NCBI GenBank assembly: GCA_964398985.1
Contig: CAYNOS010000007.1
Coordinates: 1-64,000 of the forward strand
Reading direction: 5' to 3'
Length of the DNA stretch: 64,000 nt
From: CAYMRL01 sp964398985
GTDB lineage: Bacteria; Deinococcota; Deinococci; Deinococcales; Trueperaceae
The notes under the pieces are model-generated. The model saw only the letters and a program-made list of their open reading frames with translations, ran no database searches and was not told where the DNA came from. This document shows, piece after piece, positions 8,365 through 18,918 of this stretch; the first letter of the stretch is position 1; each line of letters starts with the position of its first letter. The translations under genes were made by a program, and so were the position numbers.

Positions 8365-9372
8365 GTGGCCAACCCGCTCGACGGTTTCGTCGTCGACGTC
8401 GGCGCACTCGACTACGTCGGCGTCGGCCTGCAGCGCCCGGAATGCATTCTGGCGGAGCGCGACGGCACCCTGTGGTCGGCCGACGCGCGCGGCGGCGTCA
8501 TGCGCATCGGTCCGGATGGCCGGCAGACACTGGTGGCTCAGGTCGAGTCCGGCAGCTTCGCCGGGGCGTCGGACGACGCCAACCGTTTCACCACCGGCAC
8601 CCTGCCCAACGGCTTGGCGTTCGCCGGCAACGGCGACCTGCTGGTCTCGAACTTCGGCACCGACCGACTGGAGCGCATGAAACGCACTGGCGAGACCACC
8701 GTGATGGCCGACCTGCTGGACGGTCGGCCCATCGGCAAGGTCAACTTCGTGCTGCGCGACAGCCAGGACCGCATCTGGCTCACCGTCTCGACCCGCAAGA
8801 CCAACTGGATGCAGGCGGTCGATCCCAACATCGCCGACGGTTACGTGGCGCTGCTCGACGACCAGGGCCTACGGATCGTGGCCGACGGCTTCAGGTTCAC
8901 CAACGAGATCCGTCTGGACGCCAACGAGGAGTACCTCTACGTGGTGGAGACGGCCGGGCCCTGCATCACGCGCCTGCGGGTGCAGCCCGACGGTTCGCTG
9001 ACCGACAGGGAGCTGTTCGGTCCCGCCGATCTCGGTGGCCCGCCCGACGGCATCGCCTTCGACTCCTACGGCAACCTCTGGGGCACGCTGGTGATGGTCG
9101 ACAAGCTGTTCGTGCTCACGCCGGAGGCGGAGATGCGTGTGATCCTCGACGACGGCGATCCGGTGGCCTCGCGGGCGCTGATGGACGCCTTCTGGCGCGG
9201 CGAGGCCACTCCCGAGCTGATGCTGGCGGCCGGCGGGAAGATCGCGCCCTGGTTCGCCAGCCTGACGTTCGGCGGAGCCGACCTCAGGACCGTCTACCTC
9301 GGCAGCCTCAGAGGAACCCGCATTCCAGCGTTCCGCTCGCCGGTGGCCGGGCTGCCGATGGTGCACTGGTAG
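8365..9372 (+). CDS. SMP-30/gluconolactonase-like protein
   Basis: Six-bladed beta-propeller lactonase of the SMP-30/LRE family, which opens sugar or hydroxy-acid lactones using one divalent metal. Propeller repeats are visible as LPNGLAFAGNGDLLVSN (about residue 81) and PPDGIAFDSYGNLWGT (about residue 228), the second containing the usual Asp-Gly metal-loop pattern. The protein has 335 aa and no signal peptide, so it acts in the cytoplasm. The GTG start follows the BKACE gene by 12 nt. It is the last gene of the cassette; a perfect 14-bp hairpin follows. It may alternatively bind or hydrolyse a non-sugar lactone. Confidence 0.82.
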   Translation: MANPLDGFVVDVGALDYVGVGLQRPECILAERDGTLWSADARGGVMRIGPDGRQTLVAQVESGSFAGASDDANRFTTGTLPNGLAFAGNGDLLVSNFGTDRLERMKRTGETTVMADLLDGRPIGKVNFVLRDSQDRIWLTVSTRKTNWMQAVDPNIADGYVALLDDQGLRIVADGFRFTNEIRLDANEEYLYVVETAGPCITRLRVQPDGSLTDRELFGPADLGGPPDGIAFDSYGNLWGTLVMVDKLFVLTPEAEMRVILDDGDPVASRALMDAFWRGEATPELMLAAGGKIAPWFASLTFGGADLRTVYLGSLRGTRIPAFRSPVAGLPMVHW

Positions 9373-9383
9373 CCGACCGAGGA

Positions 9384-9419
9384 GTGGGGTGACGGTCGCT
9401 TCGAGGACCGTCACCCCAC
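9384..9419. terminator. Bidirectional terminator hairpin
   Basis: A perfect 14-bp stem (9384-9397 with 9406-9419, 8-nt loop GCTTCGAG) sits between the convergent SMP-30 and ppdK genes. It lacks a T-run but is the obvious end of the cassette transcript, and can act for both strands. Confidence 0.75.
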
Positions 9420-9464
9420 CAGCTTGCTGAGACGACGCCGCTCACTTGGGGCGCGCTGTTCCTG

Positions 9465-12251
<2,787 letters not shown>

Positions 12252-12378
12252 AGCCAGGCCCTGCCCTTTCCCGGACCACGACCGGGCCACTGGGGCCACG
12301 GTCGCCGGGTGCGCGCCTGCGGGATGAGATGGGTCTCAAGGGAACGTGGCCGTCGCGCGCCCTCGTCCGTCTGTCGTC

Positions 12379-12384
12379 AGCATA
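12379..12384 (-). promoter_or_regulatory. Possible -10 box of ppdK
   Basis: TATGCT on the minus strand, no clear -35. It would leave a leader of about 120 nt before ppdK. This lies in the 300-base divergent gap 12252-12551, which contains no other gene that I can see. Confidence 0.3.
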
Positions 12385-12484
12385 GAAAGGCGGCCTGGAG
12401 CGGACTAAGTGCCTAACGTCCCGCTCGCGTGTGCGGCGGCTGCGAGGCTTTCGGGCGCCGTGCGCGGCAGCGAGATTGCTCACG

Positions 12485-12512
12485 CTGACGCCCGCTCGAC
12501 CCCGCCTATCAT
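12485..12512 (+). promoter_or_regulatory. Candidate promoter of the lipoprotein gene
   Basis: CTGACG (12485-12490), 16 nt, TATCAT (12507-12512). Predicted start of transcription near 12519, with GGAGG at 12542-12546 as ribosome binding site for the ATG at 12552. Confidence 0.45.
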
Positions 12513-12551
12513 GCCCTGACACCGACCAGGGAGAGATCGACGGAGGGATTG

Positions 12552-13601
12552 ATGAAGTCACGAGTTGTGATCCTCGCGAGCGTACTGGGACTCAGCCTGC
12601 TGTTCGCAGCCTGCAGCCCCTCGGGCGGCCCGGGCTTGAGCGCCGCGGCGGTCTCCGCGGCGCTCAACGAGGCTCTCGAGGCTGCGGTCTCGATCGCCGA
12701 CACCGAGTCTTGGAACAGCGGGCCGGTGGCCGGCGTGAGCGTCCCGATCCCTGCCGGCCTGCCGCCCTCCGACGATCCCGCGCAGTTGCCGCGCGGCGTG
12801 TTCGATTACGACGATGCGACCTTCGAGTGGGTGTTCGTGGAGCCGTCGGACGACCTGCAGCTCAACTGGGTTCACGAGGCGCTCGCCTACCGGCTCGACG
12901 TCGACTGGGACGCCACTGCTCCGACGGAGATGGTGGAGGATTCGCTGGCTGACGAGTACGAGGTGCCCATCGGCGCGACCGCCGTCCTGCTGGCGGACGA
13001 GCAGGAGGTCGGGGAGGTGGCGTTCACCAGCGGCTGGACGACGAACTCCTGCGCTTACGACGAGCCGACCGGCGCGCACCTGAGCGGTTACCTGGGAGGC
13101 CAGGAAGCCGGGGTCTTCGTCGACCGGCTCGGCTTCAGCCTCGCGGACACCGCGACCGTCGACTCGCTGGCGGCCGGGTTCGAGGGAACTGCGTTCGCTG
13201 ACGGCGACTGGATCTCCGCCTACTTCGACGTCAGCAGCCAGGGCGAGTTCGAGCGCGACCTCGACTGCGCGATCAGCGGCTTCGTGCCCGACTCCGGCGA
13301 CCTGGCGTTCGGTCTGTCGGTGGGGCTGGCCGGCGACGAGCAGAGCCTCGACTTCGAGGCGTCCTTCGCGGACGTCGAACTCGCTGGCGGCACTCCGGTC
13401 AGCGTCGGCCTGAACGGGCAGTTCCGCCTCAACGGCGCGCTGGCGGTGGCCTTCGCCGGCGCGCTCAACGACGCCGACGAGAACGGTGTCGTCGGGGACG
13501 AGCTCGAGCTCACCTTCGGCGGCGGCGAGACGATGACGCTCGAGGAGTTCCTCGTCGGCGAGTTCGGCTGGGTGCCGTTCGCCCTGCGGCTGCTGCGTTA
13601 A
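12552..13601 (+). CDS. Putative lipoprotein of unknown function
   Basis: A 349-aa exported protein. The N-terminus is a lipoprotein signal (MKSRVVILASVLGLSLLFAAC) whose lipobox ends at Cys21. The mature protein is strongly acidic and poor in Lys, with many Asp/Glu residues and beta-strand-like alternation. It has only two cysteines after the lipobox (near residues 163 and 239, in NSCAYDEPT and DLDCAISG), possibly a disulfide. GGAGG precedes the ATG by 5 nt; an overlapping TTG just upstream is less likely. The last segment (LEEFLVGEFGWVPFALRLLR) is hydrophobic. I do not recognise the family. It stands alone between ppdK and uvrC, with its own promoter and a strong hairpin behind it. Confidence 0.7.
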   Translation: MKSRVVILASVLGLSLLFAACSPSGGPGLSAAAVSAALNEALEAAVSIADTESWNSGPVAGVSVPIPAGLPPSDDPAQLPRGVFDYDDATFEWVFVEPSDDLQLNWVHEALAYRLDVDWDATAPTEMVEDSLADEYEVPIGATAVLLADEQEVGEVAFTSGWTTNSCAYDEPTGAHLSGYLGGQEAGVFVDRLGFSLADTATVDSLAAGFEGTAFADGDWISAYFDVSSQGEFERDLDCAISGFVPDSGDLAFGLSVGLAGDEQSLDFEASFADVELAGGTPVSVGLNGQFRLNGALAVAFAGALNDADENGVVGDELELTFGGGETMTLEEFLVGEFGWVPFALRLLR

Positions 13602-13612
13602 GCGAGGGGACA

Positions 13613-13656
13613 GGCGCCGCCGGCGAGGTCCCCGCGCGGGAACCGCCGGCGGCGCC
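13613..13656 (+). terminator. Strong GC hairpin after the lipoprotein gene
   Basis: A 13-bp perfect stem: GGCGCCGCCGGCG (13613-13625) with CGCCGGCGGCGCC (13644-13656). No T-run follows. It separates the lipoprotein gene from the uvrC promoter. Confidence 0.7.
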
Positions 13657-13688
13657 GTCAGCGCACGTCGGCTTGGCTGAGCCGAACG

Positions 13689-13694
13689 TAGAAT
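13689..13694 (+). promoter_or_regulatory. -10 box of leaderless uvrC
   Basis: TAGAAT, 7 nt before the GTG at 13702, with no Shine-Dalgarno. Transcription probably starts at the GTG. Confidence 0.5.
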
Positions 13695-13701
13695 CGCGCA
13701 A

Positions 13702-15489
13702 GTGAAGCGCTCCGATCTCCCGGTCCTGCCGACAGGACCGGGCTGTTACCTGTTCGTCGACGCAGACGGCGACGTTCTCTACGTAGGCAAGGCGATCAAC
13801 CTCCGCAGCCGCGTGCGGAGCTACTTCGGCCGGCAGGCGGGGCAGAAGGAGCGCCACCTCACCCGCGACGCCGTCGGCGTCGAGTTCATCGTCGTCAAGG
13901 ACGAGGTCGAGGCGCTGATCCTCGAGTCGAACCTGATCAAGCGCCACAAGCCGCACTACAACGTGCAGCTCAAGGACGACAAGAGCTACCCGTTCCTGAA
14001 GTTGACGAACGAGGAGTTCCCGACCTTGATCATGACCAGGCGCGTGGAGAAGGACGGCGCGACCTACTACGGGCCCTACCCCGGCGCCGGGTCGGTGAGG
14101 CGCGTTCTCGACCTCGTCTACAGCACCTTCAAGCTGCGCAAGAACTCCGGCGTGCCACTGGCGGTGCGCAAGCGGCCGTGTCTGCGCTTCCACATGGGCC
14201 GCTGCTTCGCGCCCTGCGTCGGCGGCGTCGATCCGGTCGCGTACGCCGAGGTGGTCCGCGAGGTCAAGGCGTTCCTCGAAGGACGCGTCGACGAGGTCGT
14301 CGCGAGCCTGAAGGAGGAGATGCTGGCGGCGGCCGGCCGGCAGGACTTCGAGCTGGCCGGCACCTACCGCGATCGGCTCGACGCGCTGACGCGCCTGACC
14401 GGTTACGACGCCAGCGTCGTGCAGGCGAGCGGCGGCGATCTCGACTTCCTCGGCCTCGCCAAGGCCGGCAACTACGCGATGGTGCAGCTCTTCCAGATGC
14501 GCTCGGGCCGCGTGGTCGGCCGCGACAAACGCTTCCTCACCAATGCCGCCGAGGCCTCCGACGCCGAGGTGCTCGAGCGCATGATGGCCGACTTCTACGG
14601 GCAGGCCACCCAGGTGCCACCGCTGGTGCTGGTGCCGGGCAGCGATCTCGACGTCGCCACCTGGGAGCGCTTCCTCAGCGGGCGCGCGCAGCGCCGCGTC
14701 AAGCTCGCCACGCCGCAGCGGGGCGACAAGGTCGAGCTGATGGCGATGGCGCAGCGCAACGCGGTCACCGGCGTCGAAGCCGAGATCGCGCTGCTCGAGC
14801 GGCGCGGCGAGACGCCCGGCGTCAAGGAGCTGCAACAGCTGCTGCAGCTCGAGTCGCCGCCGTGGCGCATCGAGGGCTTCGACATCTCGAACCTGATGGG
14901 CGAGCACACGGTCGCCAGCATCGTGGCGTTCGAGGGGGGCCGCGCGAAGCGCAGCGACTACCGCAAGCTGCGGATCCGTGACGCCCGCGCCTCCGACGAC
15001 TTCTTCGCGATGCGCCAAGCGGTGCTGCGGCGCTTCACCGGCTCGCTGGCCGATACCCTGCCCCAACCCGACCTGCTGCTGATCGATGGCGGCAAGGGCC
15101 AGCTGGGCGTCGCCAAGAGCGCCTTGGCCGAAGCCGGCGTCTCACTGCCGTTGGTGGGACTGGCCAAGAAGCAGGAGACGCTGATCACCGTGACCGGCGA
15201 GGAGGTGCTGGTGCCGCTCAGTCACCCCGGCCTGAGGCTGCTGATGCACGTGCGCGACGAAGCGCACCGGACGGCGGTCGGCTACAACCGCCAGCGGCGC
15301 GGGCGGGCCCTGACTCGCAGCGTGCTCGACGACGTGCCGGGCATCGGCCCCAAGCGACGCGACGCGCTGCTCGCCCACTTCTCGAGCGTCGACGAGCTAC
15401 GCAGCGCCGACTTCGAAACCCTGGCGGCCGTGCCTGGCGTTGGCCGCAAGGCCGCGCAAGCAGTCTTGGAGCACTTCTCGCAGGGCTAG
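13702..15489 (+). CDS. uvrC: Excinuclease ABC subunit C
   Basis: Makes both incisions in UvrABC nucleotide excision repair. Domains in order: GIY-YIG nuclease (residues about 11-90, GCYLF...VLYVGKA), a Cys-containing segment (PCLRFHMGRCFAPC near residue 160), UVR domain that binds UvrB (about 195-230), RNase H-like endonuclease beginning with RIEGFDISNLMGEHTVAS near residue 390, and two helix-hairpin-helix motifs (VPGIGPKRRD, VPGVGRKAAQ) at about 545-595. At 595 aa it is a full-length UvrC. The GTG start has a TAGAAT box 7 nt upstream and no ribosome binding site. Its TAG stop shares four bases (CTAG) with the stop of the convergent acetyltransferase gene. Confidence 0.96.
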   Translation: MKRSDLPVLPTGPGCYLFVDADGDVLYVGKAINLRSRVRSYFGRQAGQKERHLTRDAVGVEFIVVKDEVEALILESNLIKRHKPHYNVQLKDDKSYPFLKLTNEEFPTLIMTRRVEKDGATYYGPYPGAGSVRRVLDLVYSTFKLRKNSGVPLAVRKRPCLRFHMGRCFAPCVGGVDPVAYAEVVREVKAFLEGRVDEVVASLKEEMLAAAGRQDFELAGTYRDRLDALTRLTGYDASVVQASGGDLDFLGLAKAGNYAMVQLFQMRSGRVVGRDKRFLTNAAEASDAEVLERMMADFYGQATQVPPLVLVPGSDLDVATWERFLSGRAQRRVKLATPQRGDKVELMAMAQRNAVTGVEAEIALLERRGETPGVKELQQLLQLESPPWRIEGFDISNLMGEHTVASIVAFEGGRAKRSDYRKLRIRDARASDDFFAMRQAVLRRFTGSLADTLPQPDLLLIDGGKGQLGVAKSALAEAGVSLPLVGLAKKQETLITVTGEEVLVPLSHPGLRLLMHVRDEAHRTAVGYNRQRRGRALTRSVLDDVPGIGPKRRDALLAHFSSVDELRSADFETLAAVPGVGRKAAQAVLEHFSQG

Positions 15490-16091
15490 AGGGCGGCCCG
15501 GACCCGGCCGGCGCCCGATTGGCCAGAGAGGTCGTCCGGTTCGCCGACACCGGCATCGCGACCCGAGCCTTGCCACAGCTCCGTCCACGTACGACGGTCG
15601 AGCTCCATGTGCACGTCGACGCGACCCTTCGCGTCGACCTGACGCCGGACCTCGCGGAAGCCGACCTTCTTGAACGCCCGTTGAGCGCGTTCGTTGTCGC
15701 CGAAGGTGTTGAGCGTCACGGTCTCGAGCCCCAGGGGACCGAAGGCGTAGCCGAGCAGCGCCCTGATGGCTTCGGGTCCGTAGCCGCGCGACCAATGGCT
15801 GCGCTCGCCGATGATGATCCCGAGGGTCGCGCGGCGGCCGCGCAGGTCGTAGAGCTCGGTGGTGCCGATGAACTCGTCGTTCTCGTCGAAGATCCCGAAG
15901 GTGGCGCGATCGATGCGGCGCGAGTCGGTGCGCAGCAGGCGCTTCATCAGCCACAGCGGCATGCGGTTCGGCGGGGTGCCGTTGAGATGAGCGATCTCAG
16001 GGTCACGGAAGTGACTCTGCAGTCGACGCCAGTCCGCCTCGGAGAACTCGTCGAGCGGTCTGAGCGTCACACGTCCGCACACCGGACTCAT
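15486..16091 (-). CDS. GNAT-family N-acetyltransferase (RimJ/RimL-like)
   Basis: Acetyl-CoA-dependent acetyltransferase of 201 aa. The fold is visible from VTLRPLDEF at the start, through the beta4 strand (GTTELYDLRGRRATLGIIIG), to the pyrophosphate-binding loop SRGYGPEAIRALLGYAF and the DNERAQRAFKKVGF motif typical of the RimJ/RimL group. The acceptor could be a ribosomal protein N-terminus, an amino acid or a small molecule. The ATG is preceded at 6 nt by TAGACT with no ribosome binding site, so the mRNA is probably leaderless. The last 25 residues are Gly/Arg-rich and may be disordered. The 3' end overlaps uvrC by four bases. Confidence 0.85.
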   Translation of the reverse strand: MSPVCGRVTLRPLDEFSEADWRRLQSHFRDPEIAHLNGTPPNRMPLWLMKRLLRTDSRRIDRATFGIFDENDEFIGTTELYDLRGRRATLGIIIGERSHWSRGYGPEAIRALLGYAFGPLGLETVTLNTFGDNERAQRAFKKVGFREVRRQVDAKGRVDVHMELDRRTWTELWQGSGRDAGVGEPDDLSGQSGAGRVRAAL

Positions 16092-16097
16092 GTGCCG

Positions 16098-16103
16098 AGT
16101 CTA
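16098..16103 (-). promoter_or_regulatory. -10 box of leaderless GNAT gene
   Basis: TAGACT on the minus strand, 6 nt before the ATG at 16091. Confidence 0.5.
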
Positions 16104-16178
16104 CTCCCCCACGAGGGCTTCTCCCGCAGCGACCGCACATCGGCCTAGGCCGGAAGCGGCGGCACTTTCGGGCGCGGC

Positions 16179-16184
16179 TATACT
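16179..16184 (+). promoter_or_regulatory. -10 box of leaderless moxR-type gene
   Basis: TATACT, 6 nt before the ATG at 16191, with no ribosome binding site between. Confidence 0.6.
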
Positions 16185-16190
16185 GGCCGA

Positions 16191-17162
16191 ATGAGCGACG
16201 CGAGCGTCCCGCCAAGCGTGGCGGTTGAGCACATGCAAGGCAGGTTCCGCAGCTTGAGGGACACGATCTCCAACGTGATCCTCGGCCAGGAGCGGGTCAT
16301 CGGCGAGCTGCTGGTGGCCGCGCTGGCCCGCGGTCATGTCCTCATCGAGGGCGTGCCGGGCCTCGGCAAGACCCGCCTGGTGCGCGCGTTCGCCGAGGCG
16401 ACGGAGCTGGAGTTCGCGCGCATCCAGTTCACGCCCGACCTCATGCCCGCCGACGTGACCGGCACCACCGTGTTCATCGAGGCCGGTGACGAGCGGCGCT
16501 TCGAGTTCCAGAGCGGCCCGGTGTTCACGCACGTGCTGTTGGCCGACGAGATCAACCGAGCCACGCCGAAGACGCAGTCGGCGCTGCTGGAGGCCATGCA
16601 GGAGCGCGCGGTCACGGTTTCGGGCGTGCGCCACGCGCTGCCGGAACCGTTCATCGTGCTGGCGACACAGAACCCGCTGGAGATGGAAGGCACCTACCCG
16701 CTGCCGGAGGCTCAGCTCGACAGGTTCCTGTTCAAGATCAAGATCGAGCGGCCCGACGTCGACACCTTGCGGCGCATCCTGGTGGTCACCACCGGCGACA
16801 CGGAAGCCAGCGCCGAACGAGTCTTCAAGCGCTCCGAACTCCTCGAGCTGCAGCGCATGCTGCGCGCCGTGCCGATCGCCGACGCCGCGCTCGACTACAT
16901 CGTCAAGCTGGTGGAGGCCACGCATGCCCACCCGCTCATCCGGCTGGGCGCCAGCCCGCGCGGCGCGCAGGCCATCACGCTCGCCGCCAAGGGCTACGCG
17001 CTCGCCGACGGCCGTCCCAACGTCGAGTACGAAGACATCCGCCAAGCGGTTCTGCCGTCACTGCGCCACCGTCTGCTGCTGAGCTTCGAGGCTGAGGTCG
17101 AGGGCGCGGACCCCGACCAGGTGCTCCGCGAGGTGATCGCCAAGGTAGACCGGCCACGGTGA
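16191..17162 (+). CDS. MoxR-family AAA+ ATPase
   Basis: Chaperone-like AAA+ ATPase; MoxR proteins act with von Willebrand-type partner proteins to mature or remodel complexes. The Walker A motif is GVPGLGKT (about residue 53), Walker B is VLLADEINR (about residue 118), and TQNPLEMEGTYPLPEAQLDRF is the family signature. Length 323 aa is standard. It begins a co-directional cluster with a DUF58 protein 22 nt downstream, the usual MoxR partner arrangement, then a Ser/Thr kinase. The membrane-bound vWA proteins (BatA/BatB) that often follow are absent here. Confidence 0.93.
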   Translation: MSDASVPPSVAVEHMQGRFRSLRDTISNVILGQERVIGELLVAALARGHVLIEGVPGLGKTRLVRAFAEATELEFARIQFTPDLMPADVTGTTVFIEAGDERRFEFQSGPVFTHVLLADEINRATPKTQSALLEAMQERAVTVSGVRHALPEPFIVLATQNPLEMEGTYPLPEAQLDRFLFKIKIERPDVDTLRRILVVTTGDTEASAERVFKRSELLELQRMLRAVPIADAALDYIVKLVEATHAHPLIRLGASPRGAQAITLAAKGYALADGRPNVEYEDIRQAVLPSLRHRLLLSFEAEVEGADPDQVLREVIAKVDRPR

Positions 17163-17184
17163 GAGGCTTCCCAACAGGTACGGC

Positions 17185-18057
17185 GTGATCTCGAACCGCA
17201 GCCGGGCGTTGCTCGACCGCTACGCCCTCGCGTCGCGCTCGCTCAGCCGCCTGACCGGTGAGCGCAGCAGCACCGAGACCGGGCAGAGCGTCGAGTTCCA
17301 CGACTTCCGTCCCTACCAGCCGGGCGATGAGCTCCGGTACGTCGACTGGCGCGTCTACGCGCGCAGCGGCCGCCTCTACACCCGCCTCTATCAGGCCGAG
17401 CGCGCGGTCCAGCTGCACCTGATTCTCGACACCAGCGCCAGCATGGGTCTCGGCCACAAGGCGCGCTTCGCCAGGACCTTGGTGCAGCTCTTGAGCTACG
17501 TTGCGCAGCGCGACGCGCCCACCCAACTCCATCTGCTCGACGGCACCAGCAGTCGCCGGGCTCAGGGGCTGGTGAGCATGCGCGAGACCTGGCGTTTCGT
17601 CGAGGACGCCCCCACGCTGCGCGGCGCCGAACTCGGTCCGATCAGCGGCCTCAAGCGCTTCGCACTGAGCCTGCCTCCCATGAGCGGCAGCGCGTTGGCG
17701 ATCGTCGTCTCCGACCTGCTGGAAGACGTTCCGATGCAGCCGACGCTGGCGGCGCTGAGGGCGCGCCGGATGGACGTCGGCTTCGTGCAGCTGCTGTCTG
17801 CCGACGACCTGGAACCGCTGCCGGCGAGCCTGGAGCTGCACGACGTCGAGACCGCCGAACGGCTGCCGGTGGGGCCCGACGATGTGCGCGCCTACCGCGC
17901 GGAGATCGCCGCCTACGTCAGGCGCACCCGCTCGGCGATCCTCAAGGCCGGCTTCCGGCATCTGCTGCTGAGACTGCCGCGCGACGGCCAGAGCGGCGAC
18001 ATCGAGCGCGACGCGTTCGCCGCCCTGGTGCGCGAGGCGCTGCTGGTCAAGCGCTAG
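17185..18057 (+). CDS. DUF58 domain-containing protein
   Basis: Partner protein of MoxR ATPases, with a vWA-like fold. The DUF58 core FHDFRPYQPGDELRYVDWR is at residues 37-55, followed by a metal-site-like LDTSASM motif near residue 82. The 290-aa protein has no membrane helix, so this is the short soluble type. Starts at GTG; a strong ribosome binding site is not evident, and translation probably depends on the upstream gene. Molecular function is not established for the family. Confidence 0.88.
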   Translation: MISNRSRALLDRYALASRSLSRLTGERSSTETGQSVEFHDFRPYQPGDELRYVDWRVYARSGRLYTRLYQAERAVQLHLILDTSASMGLGHKARFARTLVQLLSYVAQRDAPTQLHLLDGTSSRRAQGLVSMRETWRFVEDAPTLRGAELGPISGLKRFALSLPPMSGSALAIVVSDLLEDVPMQPTLAALRARRMDVGFVQLLSADDLEPLPASLELHDVETAERLPVGPDDVRAYRAEIAAYVRRTRSAILKAGFRHLLLRLPRDGQSGDIERDAFAALVREALLVKR

Positions 18058-18104
18058 CGCCGACCTAGTAACGTAATCAATCGCCTCCTGACGCGACGCC
18101 TGGC

Positions 18105-18110
18105 TACCAT
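18105..18110 (+). promoter_or_regulatory. Possible -10 box of the kinase gene
   Basis: TACCAT, 9 nt before the GTG at 18120; there is no ribosome binding site. Confidence 0.35.
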
Positions 18111-18119
18111 CTAGTTCCT

Positions 18120-18911
18120 GTGGGGATCATCGGCACCAGACTCGACGACGGGCTGCAGGTGATTCGCGAGCTCGACAGGGGAGTCTCGTCGCGGGTCTTC
18201 CTCGCCAGCGACGGCCGCCGCGTCAAGGCGCTGAAGCTGTTCCTGCCGGAGAACCTGGCGCGTGCCCGCCGCGAACTCGAGGTCGGGCGCGACCTCGACC
18301 ATCCTCACCTCAACCCGGTGGAGCGCGCCGTTACCGTGGGTGGCCGCCCGGGCGTCCTGATGCCGCTGGCGCCAGGTCGGCGCCTGACGGCCTGGAGCGA
18401 GAGCCGCGACGTCGACGAGGTCATGGGCACCCTGGCCGGCGTCGCCGACGCCTTGGCGTACCTGCACGAGCGCGGCATCGTGCATCGCGACGTCAAGCCC
18501 GAGAACATCCTGGTCGACGGATCCGGGCATGCGCGCCTGCTCGACTTCGACCTGGCGGCCCGCGCCGGCGACCCGGCCGAGGCGGCGGTCGCCGGCACCC
18601 TCGCCTACATCAGCCCGGAGCAGGCGCGCGGCCAGGCGCCGGAGTTCGCCAATGACCTCTACTCGTTCGGAGCCCTCCTCTACCGCGCGGTCACCGGGCA
18701 GGTCCCGTTCACCGGCTCGGCGGTCGAGGTGATGAGCGCCCACGGCAGCCTGACGCCGGATCCCCCGTCCGGGCTGAAGGCGCGGCTGGCACGTTTCGAC
18801 CCGCTGGTGATGAGCCTGCTGGCCAAGGACCCCGACGCTCGCCCGCCCGCCGGCGCCGTTGCCGCCGCCCTGCGGCGGCTCGGCGCTGGACATCACGCCG
18901 GGCACGTATGA
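18120..18911 (+). CDS. Ser/Thr protein kinase, minimal soluble (DFD variant)
   Basis: Hanks-type kinase domain filling almost all of 263 aa, with no membrane helix and no extracellular sensor. The ATP-anchoring Lys is K39 (VKALKLF). The catalytic loop is HRDVKPEN (His122-Asp124). The metal-binding motif reads DFD (142-144) where most kinases have DFG. The activation segment ends in SPE instead of APE. The glycine-rich loop is weak (RELDRGVSSRVFLA). Activity is still plausible because the Lys and both catalytic Asp residues are kept. It follows the MoxR and DUF58 genes on the same strand, so it may phosphorylate one of them; this is an inference from position. Its 3' end contains the promoter of the next gene. 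Confidence 0.88.
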   Translation: MGIIGTRLDDGLQVIRELDRGVSSRVFLASDGRRVKALKLFLPENLARARRELEVGRDLDHPHLNPVERAVTVGGRPGVLMPLAPGRRLTAWSESRDVDEVMGTLAGVADALAYLHERGIVHRDVKPENILVDGSGHARLLDFDLAARAGDPAEAAVAGTLAYISPEQARGQAPEFANDLYSFGALLYRAVTGQVPFTGSAVEVMSAHGSLTPDPPSGLKARLARFDPLVMSLLAKDPDARPPAGAVAAALRRLGAGHHAGHV

Positions 18912-18912
18912 T
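18907..18912 (+). promoter_or_regulatory. -10 box of leaderless BMP permease gene
   Basis: TATGAT, 6 nt before the GTG at 18919, overlapping the end of the kinase gene. No ribosome binding site. Confidence 0.55.
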
Positions 18913-18918
18913 TGGCGC

